DNA of 47,644 nucleotides. Origin: Roseiflexus sp. (GTDB taxonomy: Bacteria; Chloroflexota; Chloroflexia; Chloroflexales; Roseiflexaceae). Shown in pieces: positions 36,764 to 44,963 of this stretch (position 1 is the first letter of the stretch; the number at the start of each line of letters is the position of its first letter). Where the stretch lies: contig JANXAL010000016.1 in the NCBI GenBank assembly GCA_025062325.1, forward strand, positions 1-47,644, in the 5' to 3' direction. The position numbers were made by a program, and so were the translations under genes. A model generated the notes under the pieces. That model did no database searches and was not told the origin of the DNA. It saw only the letters and a list, made by a program, of their open reading frames with translations.

Positions 36764-37876
36764 TTACAGACCGAGCGCATTCTTAATGCGCCCAAAGAAA
36801 CCCTCATCGCGCTGATTGCCAATCGGCTCATTTTCGAGCGAGCGCGCGAGTTCCTCAAACAACCGGCGTTGATGATCGGTCAGCTTGGTAGGCACCACAA
36901 CGCGCACAACCACAATCTGATCGCCGCGACCGCTGCTGCGCAGGAATGGCACGCCCTTGCCGCGAATGCGAAAGACAGCGCCGTTCTGAACGCCGGGCGG
37001 GATGTGGATGCGCTCTGGACCGTCGATGGTTGGTACATCGATTTCGACCCCCAGCGCTGCCTGCGCGACATTCAACGGCAACTCAAGAATGATGTCGTTG
37101 CCTTCACGGACAAAGTACGGATGCGGTTGGACATCAATCACGACATACAGGTTGCCATGCGGTCCGCCGCGCGGACCGGCGTCGCCCTCGCCGCTGATCC
37201 GGATCTGTGATGAATTATCAACGCCGGGGGGAACGCGCACCGTAATTTTGCGCGTCTGACGAACGCGTCCTTCGCCGCGGCATTCACGACACGGGATAGC
37301 GATAACCGTTCCCTCACCGCGGCACATATCGCAGGTGGTGACGGTCACCATATTGAAAAAGGGCGCACGCTGTCGGATCTCGCCGAGACCGCCGCATTTC
37401 GGGCAGCGCACCGGTTCGGTGCCCGGTTCGGCGCCGCTGCCGCGACAGGCTGGGCATGTTTCCATCCGGCGGTACTCAATCGCTTTCTCAACCCCGAAGA
37501 TCGCCTCTTCAAACGAAATCGACAGCGTATAGCGCAGATCGGCGCCGCGCTGCGGACCGCGCTGCGTCCCGCGCATTGTTCCGCCGAAGAAGGTCTCGAA
37601 GATCGAGCTGAACGGATCAGCGCTGGCGAAGGGATCGAACCCCGGTGCAGCAGTGGGACCGGCGTGACCGAACCGGTCGTACATACTGCGTTTCTCCGGG
37701 TCGGACAGCACCTCATACGCCTCATTGATCTCTTTGAATTTTGCCTCCGCGTCCGGCGCCTTGTTGACGTCGGGGTGATACTGCCGCGCCAGGCGACGAA
37801 ACGCCTTTTTGATCTCGTCCTGCGAGGCGTTGCGCTGAACGCCTAGCACTTCGTAGTAGTCGCGCTTGACTGCCAT
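36764..37876 (-). CDS. dnaJ: Chaperone protein DnaJ
   Basis: A 370-residue Hsp40 co-chaperone that delivers clients to DnaK and stimulates its ATPase. It has a J domain with HPD at 34-36, a short G/F-type linker ([11 protein letters not shown]), four CxxCxGxG zinc motifs ([32 protein letters not shown]) and a peptide-binding C-terminus. The ATG at 37876 fits the conserved [12 protein letters not shown] start; an ATG at 37891 adds five residues. It is the last gene of the hrcA-grpE-dnaK-dnaJ operon, directly after the dnaK pseudogene, so it must serve another DnaK copy if the genome has one. Confidence 0.94.
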   Translation of the reverse strand: MAVKRDYYEVLGVQRNASQDEIKKAFRRLARQYHPDVNKAPDAEAKFKEINEAYEVLSDPEKRSMYDRFGHAGPTAAPGFDPFASADPFSSIFETFFGGTMRGTQRGPQRGADLRYTLSISFEEAIFGVEKAIEYRRMETCPACRGSGAEPGTEPVRCPKCGGLGEIRQRAPFFNMVTVTTCDMCRGEGTVIAIPCRECRGEGRVRQTRKITVRVPPGVDNSSQIRISGEGDAGPRGGPHGNLYVVIDVQPHPYFVREGNDIILELPLNVAQAALGVEIDVPTIDGPERIHIPPGVQNGAVFRIRGKGVPFLRSSGRGDQIVVVRVVVPTKLTDHQRRLFEELARSLENEPIGNQRDEGFFGRIKNALGL

Positions 37877-37894
37877 ATGCCGCCTCAGCAACGC

Positions 37895-38645
37895 TCAACG
37901 CATGTCGTCTTTGCGATCCGCACTCTGTCGTCGGCGCTGCGCGTGTCGCTTGTCTGCGTCACCTGCTGCACCACAACCATGAGTTCCGCCGTCCGGTTTC
38001 GAGTCTCATTCGTATTATCGTCCTCAACATGAGCCGTACTGCCGTGACCCAGTCGCGCACTCGCGTCTGTAACGCCTCGTCAGTGATTTGCCCCATTTCG
38101 CGGAGGAGACGTTCAGCCTGATAAATTGCGCCGTTTGCCGCATTCCATGCGTGTATCCGTTCGCAGCGACGTCGATCCTCTTCGGCATACTGTTCCGCTT
38201 CTGCGATCACGCAGGATTTCATTTTCCGGCAACCTTGCCGCGCCGGTGCGCGTATCCATTGCTGAAACGTTCAGAATGCCGCATGCCAGCGCCGACGCCA
38301 GCGGCGCGTTGATCATATGCACCGCTTTCGCCCGGCGATGCGACCGGCGTCGCGCGTCGCCTGACGCAGACTGCCGTTGCAATAGGGCGGTACGGCGCCA
38401 GCGCCCGATTCCTCTGCGCTGCCGGAAGACGGTTGGCGCCTGACAAAGCGTTTGACCGAAAAGACCTTCTGAGTTAATCACCGCCTATCGTTGGGCAGTC
38501 TGCCCAACGAGACGTTTCCCGGCCTTATTGAACGTAACGACCGGGGATCAGGCGGCTCTCCTCAACGTTAGCAACAACCAGCGGTTCGTTGCCTTCCATC
38601 ACTGCGACGACGGAGTTGGTTGCACCACGGTCGATACCGAATCAT
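37895..38645 (-). pseudogene. dnaK: Collapsed dnaK pseudogene
   Basis: Successive frames in order match both ends of Dna[17 protein letters not shown], then RLVGQTAQR, INSE, FSVKRFVRR, VPPYCNGSLRQATRDAGRIA and INAPLASALACG come from the ATPase domain. ILNVSAMDTRTG and EAEQYAEEDRRRCERI...NAANGAIYQAERLLREMG come from the substrate domain and lid. About 750 bases remain of about 1,900. The main deletion joins the 'INEPTAAALAYG' region directly to 'ILNVSAKD', so most of the nucleotide-binding domain and beta-sandwich are gone. Several frameshifts and stops follow, the first right after the ATG at 38645. That ATG is still one base after the grpE stop, the ancestral coupling. No functional chaperone can be made. 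Confidence 0.9.
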
Positions 38646-38646
38646 T

Positions 38647-39270
38647 TTACTCACTCGTCGTCTCTGAACCTGACGGTTGCTTTCGCCCCTGGCTGACCTT
38701 CACCATCGCTGGTCGCAGCACGCGGTCACGCAGCATATAGCCGTGCTGGAGTTCGGCGATTACTTTGCCGTCCTCACCGTCCTCCGACGGCTCATAGATA
38801 ATCGCCTCGTGGCGATTCGGATCGAACGCCTCCCCAACCGTTTGCATCCGCGTGACCCCCTCGCTTTCGAGGATCATCTGCAGTTTTTGGGGAATGAGTT
38901 TGAATCCGCCATACCAGGGCGTCTCGGCGACATCAGGCGTCACACTTGCCATTGCGCGCTCGAGATCATCCATGACCGGCAGTAGTTTGAGCAGGAGCGC
39001 AGCGCTGGCGTTACGGATCATCTCTGCGCGCTCCTGTTCGGTGCGTCGCTTGAAGTTTTTATAATCTGCCACGGCCCGCAGCCAGTTATCGCGCAGTTCG
39101 GCGTTTTCGCGTTCCAGTTCGGCAATCCGTGCCTGGAGATCCTCGACGCTCGGAGGCGCTGCGCTTTCCGCAACCGGCGTCTCGGTTGCGACGACCTCCT
39201 GCCCATCGGGAGGCGTTTCAGGCTGCTCAGCATGTGGCACTGGTTGCAATTCGTCAGACATTGGCATCAA
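38647..39270 (-). CDS. grpE: Nucleotide exchange factor GrpE
   Basis: A 207-residue DnaK nucleotide-exchange factor. An acidic, Pro/Glu-rich N-terminus (1-45) leads to a long coiled coil with ARIAELERENAELRDNWLRA. The conserved FKRRTEQERAEMIRNA and LLPVMDDLERAM precede the beta domain, with EAFDPNRHEAI and GYMLRDRVLRPAMVKVS at the end. Length is normal. It lies between hrcA (22-base gap) and the dnaK relic, so its natural partner is no longer encoded here. Confidence 0.93.
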   Translation of the reverse strand: MMPMSDELQPVPHAEQPETPPDGQEVVATETPVAESAAPPSVEDLQARIAELERENAELRDNWLRAVADYKNFKRRTEQERAEMIRNASAALLLKLLPVMDDLERAMASVTPDVAETPWYGGFKLIPQKLQMILESEGVTRMQTVGEAFDPNRHEAIIYEPSEDGEDGKVIAELQHGYMLRDRVLRPAMVKVSQGRKQPSGSETTSE

Positions 39271-39292
39271 CCTCCCTCATAAAGGTCGGGTC

Positions 39293-40372
39293 TCACGACT
39301 CCGTTTCCCAACGGCTTGCGCTTTCTACGCCGTAGAGTTCCGCCAGCAGGTCGCTCATCACGGCAGAGATATAGCGCACCGCTGAAATAGCGCGTGGATA
39401 TGCCATGCGCGTCGGACCAATGACGCCAAGCACGCCGACAATCTCGCCGCCGCCGTAGCGCGAGAGCACAACGCTATACTCACGCATTTCATCATAACTA
39501 TGCTCGCCGCCAATCACCACCTGCACGCCGCTGCTGGCGAGCGCGCGCGGAATGAGCGCGCCCAGCGCGCGTCGGCTGTGGAGAATCTCAACCATCCGGC
39601 GCACCCGTTCGATCCGTGAGAACTCCGGCTGGTTTAGGATCTCGATCAGCCCATCGCTGTGGATATCACTATTCAGATGCTCATTGAACTGATGCATCGC
39701 CTTCACAACCAGGTCGAGCACCTGACAGACAAGCGCGTCACCGGCTGGAGGCTCCTGGGCGCGTTCCTGCTTGAGGAACTCCTCAATACGTTCGACTGGC
39801 GCATCGGCGCAACGCTCGTTGATGCGCGCTGCACGGCGGCTCAATTCCTCCTGCGACAGCGCCATATCGAGCGTCAATGTCTGCTGCCGGATCGTCCCAT
39901 CGTGCAGCACCAGCACCATCAGCGCCGTCGTATCGTGGATCGAGATCAACTCCAGGTGCTTCAGGCGCGCCTGTTGCGCACGCGGCGGCGTGACGACCGA
40001 TGCGTTCTGCGCGGTGCGCGCCAGCACGGCGCCCGCCAGTTGAATCCACTGGTCAAGCTCACTGCGCACCTGATAGAACTGATGCCGGATCGTACGCTGC
40101 TCGGTTGCCGACAGCGGCGTGCGATCCATCAGGTTCTCGACAAAATATCGGTACCCCGCATCGGTCGGCACGCGCCCGGCTGAGGTGTGCAGGTGCGTCA
40201 GATAGCCAAGCTCTTCCAGCGCCGCCAGTTCATTCCGCACGGTCGCAGGCGATACATTGAGTTTATATTTGCGCACCAGCAGCTCCGAGGCAACTGGCTG
40301 CGAACTCTCAATAAACTCCTGGATCGCCAGTTTGAGAATCAGCCGGCGGCGATCAGTCAGATCGGTCGTCAT
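39293..40372 (-). CDS. hrcA: Heat-inducible transcription repressor HrcA
   Basis: A 359-residue repressor that binds CIRCE elements and shuts off chaperone operons until heat stress. It has an N-terminal winged helix ([21 protein letters not shown] and [18 protein letters not shown]) and the [17 protein letters not shown] block near 67-83, then a GAF-like dimer domain. The ATG at 40372 fits the family start ([10 protein letters not shown]); an ATG at 40390 adds six residues. It is the first gene of its operon and controls itself through the CIRCE site 75 bases upstream. Confidence 0.94.
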   Translation of the reverse strand: MTTDLTDRRRLILKLAIQEFIESSQPVASELLVRKYKLNVSPATVRNELAALEELGYLTHLHTSAGRVPTDAGYRYFVENLMDRTPLSATEQRTIRHQFYQVRSELDQWIQLAGAVLARTAQNASVVTPPRAQQARLKHLELISIHDTTALMVLVLHDGTIRQQTLTLDMALSQEELSRRAARINERCADAPVERIEEFLKQERAQEPPAGDALVCQVLDLVVKAMHQFNEHLNSDIHSDGLIEILNQPEFSRIERVRRMVEILHSRRALGALIPRALASSGVQVVIGGEHSYDEMREYSVVLSRYGGGEIVGVLGVIGPTRMAYPRAISAVRYISAVMSDLLAELYGVESASRWETES

Positions 40373-40446
40373 AGACTGTTCCTCTGGCATGCTCTACACG
40401 GCTCTCTCCACGCCTCGCAACGTCCTCCAACCTTGCCCGGCGACCT

Positions 40447-40473
40447 TTAGCACTCTCGACTGGTGAGTGCTAG
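40447..40473 (-). promoter_or_regulatory. CIRCE operator of the hrcA operon
   Basis: TTAGCACTC, nine bases, GAGTGCTAG. This matches the CIRCE consensus TTAGCACTC-N9-GAGTGCTAA at 17 of 18 arm positions. It lies 74 bases upstream of hrcA and implies HrcA autorepression. Confidence 0.93.
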
Positions 40474-40491
40474 CGCCGAAGCCTAAATGAT

Positions 40492-40511
40492 TGGCGTGCC
40501 TTCGCACGCCA
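40492..40511. promoter_or_regulatory. Small hairpin upstream of the chaperone operon
   Basis: TGGCGTGC and GCACGCCA pair perfectly around CTTC. It lies between the CIRCE site and the small membrane protein gene on the other strand. There is no T-run. Its role is unknown. Confidence 0.35.
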
Positions 40512-40576
40512 TCACGCGCTGTATTGTATCATACTTCTCACGTGCTCTGCAACGATGGATGAAGGAGAGTTCTTCA

Positions 40577-40717
40577 GTGGAATCGCTTATCGTCATCATC
40601 ATCGCCGCGATTGTGGCGTATATCGTCTTCAAAATCCTGACCGGAATCATCCGGTTCGTCATTTCTCTGGCAATCGTGGGGATCGTCCTCTTTCTCCTGT
40701 TGCGCTTTCTTTCCTGA
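40577..40717 (+). CDS. 46-residue hydrophobic membrane protein
   Basis: The product is almost entirely hydrophobic, with two membrane spans (about 3-19 and 25-44) and a short basic end. The GTG start is chosen because AAGGAG lies nine bases upstream. Longer ATG starts at 40559 or 40487 would place the ribosome binding site inside the gene. It is divergent from hrcA and could respond to the same region. The family is not recognised. Confidence 0.55.
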   Translation: MESLIVIIIAAIVAYIVFKILTGIIRFVISLAIVGIVLFLLLRFLS

Positions 40718-40944
40718 ACAGCGCTGGCGGGGAGGAAAGTTGCGCGGAAGACGCACGGCGTCGTAGGGGGCGCTCCTGTAGGTGCAGCCCATTTTCAGGT
40801 GTCACGTGGAATGGAACACGGATATGCGCGGATTGTGGCGGATTCTTACGGATTAGGCAGTGCGCTCCGCGCCTTTTCTCGAAACCAGCAACGTGCGCGA
40901 CCCGCTGACGCGGGCGAACCTGAGCATACTTCCAGAGGACGGAG
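40718..40944. other. Gap with dispersed repeat
   Basis: No gene is supported. A copy of the CACGGATA/CGGATTGTGGCGGATT dispersed repeat lies at about 40808-40855. Confidence 0.4.
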
Positions 40945-41379
40945 ATGAAGCTGGATGCCGTCTTTGCGCAGTATCTAGATAGTGCACCGGCGTCGCTGGG
41001 CGGGCGACTGGTTGAGTTGCACCTGCTCCGTTCACCGGAGCTGGACCCGCCGCTGGCGCGCTTTGAGGGCGTCGGCGATGGTCGCGTGGCGAAGGGGAAG
41101 CGCTTGCGCTATGACGCAGAGACGCAGCGCATTTACGTCAACGAGACGCAGTACTTCGCACCTGTGCCGCCGGAGGTGTGGAACTATCAGATCGGCGGCT
41201 GCCAGGTCTGCCACAAGTGGCTAAAGGATCGCGTCGAACGCCAGCTCTCGCTGAACGAGGTGCGCACCTATTGCCGCGTGGTCACTGCACTGGCGCGCAC
41301 CCTGGCGATCCAGGCAGAGATCGACGCACGGTACGATGACATCGAGACAACCGCGCTGCCGGACGGGCCCACGGATTGA
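40945..41379 (+). CDS. Orphan C-terminal domain of a Type ISP restriction-modification enzyme
   Basis: A 144-residue product matching the end of large Type ISP (LlaBIII-like) or related methylase-helicase enzymes: LVELHLLRSPELD, then QRIYVNETQYFAPVPPEVW, QIGGCQVCHKWLKDR and a terminal helix RVVTALARTLAIQAEID. In intact enzymes this is the last part of the DNA-specificity domain of proteins above 900 residues. The methylase, helicase and nuclease parts are absent upstream, so it is probably a truncated remnant. An intact start (ATG after AGAGGACGGAG) means it could still be translated, as a lone DNA-binding domain. Confidence 0.75.
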   Translation: MKLDAVFAQYLDSAPASLGGRLVELHLLRSPELDPPLARFEGVGDGRVAKGKRLRYDAETQRIYVNETQYFAPVPPEVWNYQIGGCQVCHKWLKDRVERQLSLNEVRTYCRVVTALARTLAIQAEIDARYDDIETTALPDGPTD

Positions 41380-41426
41380 GATGCATGCGGACAGATCTCA
41401 ATTGTTCCAGGCAACCTTATGGCGGT

Positions 41427-42608
41427 CTACCACAATGTCAACTGCTCGGCGATCGGCGATTGGCGCATGTAATGCTGCAGACGGTCGCGTTCGTTCCTGC
41501 CGAAAAAGCGCCCGTTGAGCGTCACAAAATCGCGCGCACGTGCAATCGCCCCGCCGAGCGCCGCAAGGTGCGCCGGGTCGCGGAAGCGCCCCTCACGTCG
41601 CAGGCGCAGAATGCGCGCCACACTCACCGGACCTAACCCCGGCACCCGCAGGAGTTCATCGCGGTCGGCGCTGTTCAGTTCGACCGGAAACCGCTCGGGG
41701 TGCGCCAGCGCCCATGCGAGTTTTGGGTCGATGTGCAACGGCAGATTGCCCGCGTCATCGTAGGGCAACTCGCGCTGGTCGAAGCCGTAGCGCCGCACCA
41801 GCCAGTCGGCTTCGCGGAGGCGCTGTTCGCGTACAAATGGCGTTGGCGCGCACTGCTCCAGCGGCGTGCCCGCAACCGGTCGAAACGCGCCAAAATAGAC
41901 GCGCCGCAACCCCAGATCACGGTAGAGCCATGCGGTTGTCTGCAGAAGATCGCGGTCGCTCTCGCCAGCCGCGCCGACCACGAATTGTGTCGCAAGCCCC
42001 GCGCGAAAGGCGCCGGTCCGGCTCCAGTCGTGCGCCAGCGCCAGCGGCGCAATCAGGTCGCGCAGCCAGTCGCGCTCCGGCGAAATGCGCGCCAGGTGCA
42101 GCGCCGTTGGCGCTTCCAGGTTCAGGCTGATACGGTCGGCAAGGCGCGCGGCGCGCTCGATTTCCGCCGCGGGCGCGCCGGGCAACAATTTGACGTGGAT
42201 ATACCCGGTGTAGCCGTAGCGTGTGCGCAACGCTTCGACGGCATCGAGCATGCGCCCGGTCGCAGCAGACGGATTGCCATCGACGCCAGTGGAAATGAGC
42301 AATCCCTGCACGGTCTTCCGTTCGACGCGCGGCAGAAAGACGCGCGCCAGTTCGTCGGAGGTCAGTGCAGCGCGCGGTATGTCATTCCCGGAGCGCAGCG
42401 GACAATAGGCGCAATTCCATTCACAGCGGTTGCTCAGCAGTAGCCGGAAGACCAGCAACGCGCGCTCGTCGATGTCGGCATCGGCGACCACGGCGGCGTC
42501 GTTCCACCCGGTTGCCGGGGATGTCACACGGCGTTTCCCCAGGAACCGGTCACAAGCATCAAAGCGCGCCGCCAGCGCCAGAATGGCGAGCTTGTCGTCG
42601 AGGTCCAT
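41427..42608 (-). CDS. Radical SAM protein with helix-hairpin-helix, putative DNA modification/repair
   Basis: A 393-residue protein of the 'putative DNA modification/repair radical SAM' family. The 4Fe-4S motif is C62-EWN-C66-AY-C69. A helix-hairpin-helix near 325-345 (LLRVPGLGPVSVARIL) suggests DNA binding, and the end has NGRFFGRNERDRLQ. In many bacteria it pairs with a uracil-DNA-glycosylase-like DUF4130 partner, which is not adjacent here. A TATAAT lies eight bases before the ATG, so the mRNA may be leaderless. The reaction is unknown. Confidence 0.85.
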   Translation of the reverse strand: MDLDDKLAILALAARFDACDRFLGKRRVTSPATGWNDAAVVADADIDERALLVFRLLLSNRCEWNCAYCPLRSGNDIPRAALTSDELARVFLPRVERKTVQGLLISTGVDGNPSAATGRMLDAVEALRTRYGYTGYIHVKLLPGAPAAEIERAARLADRISLNLEAPTALHLARISPERDWLRDLIAPLALAHDWSRTGAFRAGLATQFVVGAAGESDRDLLQTTAWLYRDLGLRRVYFGAFRPVAGTPLEQCAPTPFVREQRLREADWLVRRYGFDQRELPYDDAGNLPLHIDPKLAWALAHPERFPVELNSADRDELLRVPGLGPVSVARILRLRREGRFRDPAHLAALGGAIARARDFVTLNGRFFGRNERDRLQHYMRQSPIAEQLTLW

Positions 42609-42616
42609 AGAACGGG

Positions 42617-42622
42617 ATTATA
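42617..42622 (-). promoter_or_regulatory. -10 box of the radical SAM gene, leaderless layout
   Basis: TATAAT on the minus strand is eight bases before the ATG at 42608, so transcription would start at or beside the start codon. The -35 match (TTCATC, 18 bases upstream) is weak. Confidence 0.5.
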
Positions 42623-42639
42623 CCGCAGATCGCATTAGC

Positions 42640-43490
42640 AGATGAACATTCACCACACAATCCGGCATTCGCGCTGCGCCCGGCGCCTGAAGTCGCGGGC
42701 TACGGGATGCGAAGCCCGCCTGCGCGGGCTGGACCGGGCGATACCGGAGTATGTTCTCAAACTCCATAAGCCGCAGGCTACGGTTGCGAAGCCCGCCTGC
42801 CGGGTAATGTTCATACACCGCGCCCTAGGGCGCATGCGCGCCGGGCGTCAGCCTGCGCCGACGCTTTCCCGCCCGCGCAGGCGGGTGGCCGACCGGAGGC
42901 CCACAGGCGCGAATTACCACAGCGCGCCGCGCCACACGCTGTGCCAGCGGGTGGCCCGTCGGAGACCCACAGGCGCGAATTATGAGGATTTAGGAAACGA
43001 ATCCGGTAAATCCATGCTGCCGAGCCGCGCGTCCTTTGAGCTGCGGGCTAAAGCCCTTGCTCAGGACGTGGAAGCCCCGAAGGGACTTTCATGACCTCAG
43101 CCAGGGCTTCAGCCCGCAGCGCCCAGGAATGCCGGACTATTTTCTTAATCTTCATCATTTGTTGACTCGCTCATTTCGCCCTTTGCAAATCCAAACCTTT
43201 GCGCCTTCGTGTCATCACAAACGTTCAGCCCTTGCGCCTTGGTGTGACCGGCGCTATGCGACATTTCCCATACACAGCGCGCGATAGCGTTTCACCGGGA
43301 CTGTCGAGGTCAAGCGATGGATATAGAGCGGACAGGGTGCGTGTGATGATCTCGAAAAAGGCGGCTTCACTCATCATCGAGCGGACTGCGCACTGCGCCG
43401 GGACCCTGGCGGAGCGCAGGGGCGGAGGTTGTCGTGGAGTCAACCCATCTGTGCACATCCGTCTCAATCCGTGTTTATCCGTGTCCGCTT
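42640..43490. repeat. Gene-free stretch of dispersed repeats
   Basis: It holds several copies of 'gcgaagcccgcctg' type sequence (42700-42810) and a direct repeat ending CCCACAGGCGCGAATTA at about 42881-42917 and 42948-42984. A hairpin pair GCTGCGGGCTAAAGCCCT and AGGGCTTCAGCCCGCAGC lies near 43039-43120. Further items are 'TTTGCGCCTTCGTGTCA' pieces near 43200-43245 and a CACGGATTGAGACGGA copy near 43459. A short minus-strand frame near 43255-43380 (starting MMSEAAFFEIITRTL) could be a gene remnant, but I do not recognise it. Confidence 0.6.
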
Positions 43491-43721
43491 CTACAACCTG
43501 TCCAGGTGAAAATCCCGCTCGTCGTCCTTCACTGTCAGCCAGGTCAGGAATGCGCCAATTTCCCTTGATCCCATCTCGCGCGGATGGCGCGGGTGGTGAA
43601 AGCGGATAAACCGGCGCACCCATCCGAGGTACGCCTCTTCGGTGCGGAGCGATCAGCGCTTGCAGTGGAGCGCGCTGCGGACCTGATCGAGCAGTTTTGG
43701 CGGTCGGCTGGAGGATGACAT
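43491..43721 (-). pseudogene. Truncated integron-integrase (IntI-type tyrosine recombinase) relic
   Basis: From the ATG at 43721, the frame reads PPKLLDQVRSAL, then an in-frame TGA at 43653-43655, then [20 protein letters not shown] and [16 protein letters not shown] before stopping at 43491. This matches the N-terminal DNA-binding (core-binding) domain of integron integrases (compare IntI1 '[34 protein letters not shown]'). The catalytic domain with the R-H-R-Y residues and the IntI-specific insert is missing, so the product would be inactive. It reads away from the cassette-like genes, as intI does in integrons. A XerC-like recombinase is the alternative. Confidence 0.8.
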
Positions 43722-44077
43722 GTGAGGAAACCGCTTTACATCGAACATGGAGCGATCTATACTTGTCGCAACGATGTACCGCGCATCGCGCGCGCAAATG
43801 ATATGGCTTCGTCGCACCCATGTTTCAGGGGCAAAGGCTATTCGCCTATCAGGGTGCATGCGACAACAGGCGGACGAATGGCAGCCGAGCGCCGCAAAGA
43901 GTGGGATGAGATGGGCAACTGTAACACGGTGCAAACAGGAATAGGCGGACGAATGGTGGTCGAACACCGCGCAGGGCGGGATGAGACGGACAGCTATCCG
44001 TTAATATGGTGCAGGCGGGAATAGGTGGATGGAGTCGGTCTACTTCTTCATGTTAGGACGTCAGGAAGGATCTACGC
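43722..44077. other. Region between intI relic and first cassette, diverged tandem duplication
   Basis: Two diverged copies of an ~80-base unit starting AGGCGGACGAATGG occur at about 43868-43946 and 43944-44022, with a partial third start near 44020. In integrons this interval carries attI and its direct-repeat integrase sites. No inverted-repeat attC was recognised here, and no gene is supported. Confidence 0.5.
44052..44058 (+). other. Candidate recombination core (attI or cassette junction)
   Basis: GTTAGGA matches the integron core GTTRRRY at six of seven positions. It lies 26 bases before the first cassette ORF. The attC core at 47551 lies 21 bases before the next ORF, so the spacing agrees. 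One short motif is weak evidence alone. Confidence 0.3.
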
Positions 44078-44961
44078 ATGAGTCATAGTGGACAGCCATT
44101 AGCAGAGGTCTTCGGTCATCTGGTAACAGACCAAACCGACACAGCGAGACGCTACCGTTCTCATCGCCTTTGCCCATTTAATAACAAGGTGCCAAATTGT
44201 ACAAAAGACAAGGCGAAGAGTCCTCTTGGAGTGTGCAGTATCACGAGAATGAGCCTGTCATTACCTGTCCCGTCCGATTTCGCCAGGACTGGATTATTGC
44301 TGACCATGCTGCTTCTTTCTTTTTTCAAGAAGGAGCAAAATGGACTTCTCTAACTGAAGTACGTTTGAATGATGCCACTGGAAAGTCTGCCGGAAACATT
44401 GACGTGGTTCTCGTTGCCTATGACGATAGCGGAAAAGTCATTGATTTTGGTGCCCTTGAGATTCAAGCTGTCTACATTTCTGGCAATGTCCGTGAACCAT
44501 TTGAGTATTACATGAGCGATCCGCAAAGCAGAGCGTCAATGGATTGGTCTAAAGAGCCGAATTATCCTCGTCCCGATTACCTTTCATCGTCTCGAAAGAG
44601 ACTTGTCCCCCAACTAGTATACAAGGGTGGAATCCTGCATAGTTGGAAAAAGAAAATCGCTGTAGCACTGAACAGAAGCTTCTTTGCCACTCTACCCGCT
44701 TTGAAACAAGTCCCCAAAGGTGAGGCCGACATTACATGGCTCATCTATGATCTGAAGCTACACACCGAAGAGGATCCTGGGCCGGGGCGCTACTATCTCA
44801 CGAAGGTAGATGAAGTTTTTACTGAGTTTGAGCCTGCTTTGCTTTCGATCACCACTCCGCTGCCCGGAAAGATGGAGGATTTCATCAAGTTGCTTCAGGA
44901 AAAACTCGATGAGCAACTGGAAACTCCCCCAATGAACCAAACTATTGAGAGACCGTTTTGA
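44078..44961 (+). pseudogene. NotI-family Type II restriction endonuclease, frameshifted
   Basis: The first frame starts at an ATG with AAGGA nine bases upstream and reads LAEVFGHLVTDQT, RLCPFNNKVPNCTKDKAKS and PLGVCSI. Near 44242 one base appears lost; the other frame continues ENEPVITCPVRFRQDWIIAD, FFFQEGAKWTSLTEVRL and SAGNIDVVLVAYDDSGKV to 44961. The order matches NotI-type enzymes, including the four cysteines of the iron-binding fold (LCP, PNC, GVC, ITC) and the catalytic-looking E-VRL...GNIDVVLV block with LEIQAVY. The second frame alone (from 44197) lacks three of the four cysteines. The methyltransferase gene starts 3 bases after its stop. Confidence 0.8.
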
Positions 44962-44963
44962 TC

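Noticed and set aside
37959-38222. Independent 87-residue gene after grpE
   Set aside because: Its sequence is the DnaK lid region, continuous with other DnaK fragments upstream in other frames.
44197-44961. Intact 254-residue NotI-like gene starting at 44197
   Set aside because: The conserved Cys-rich N-terminus is present upstream in another frame from 44078, so the ORF is the rear part of a frameshifted gene.
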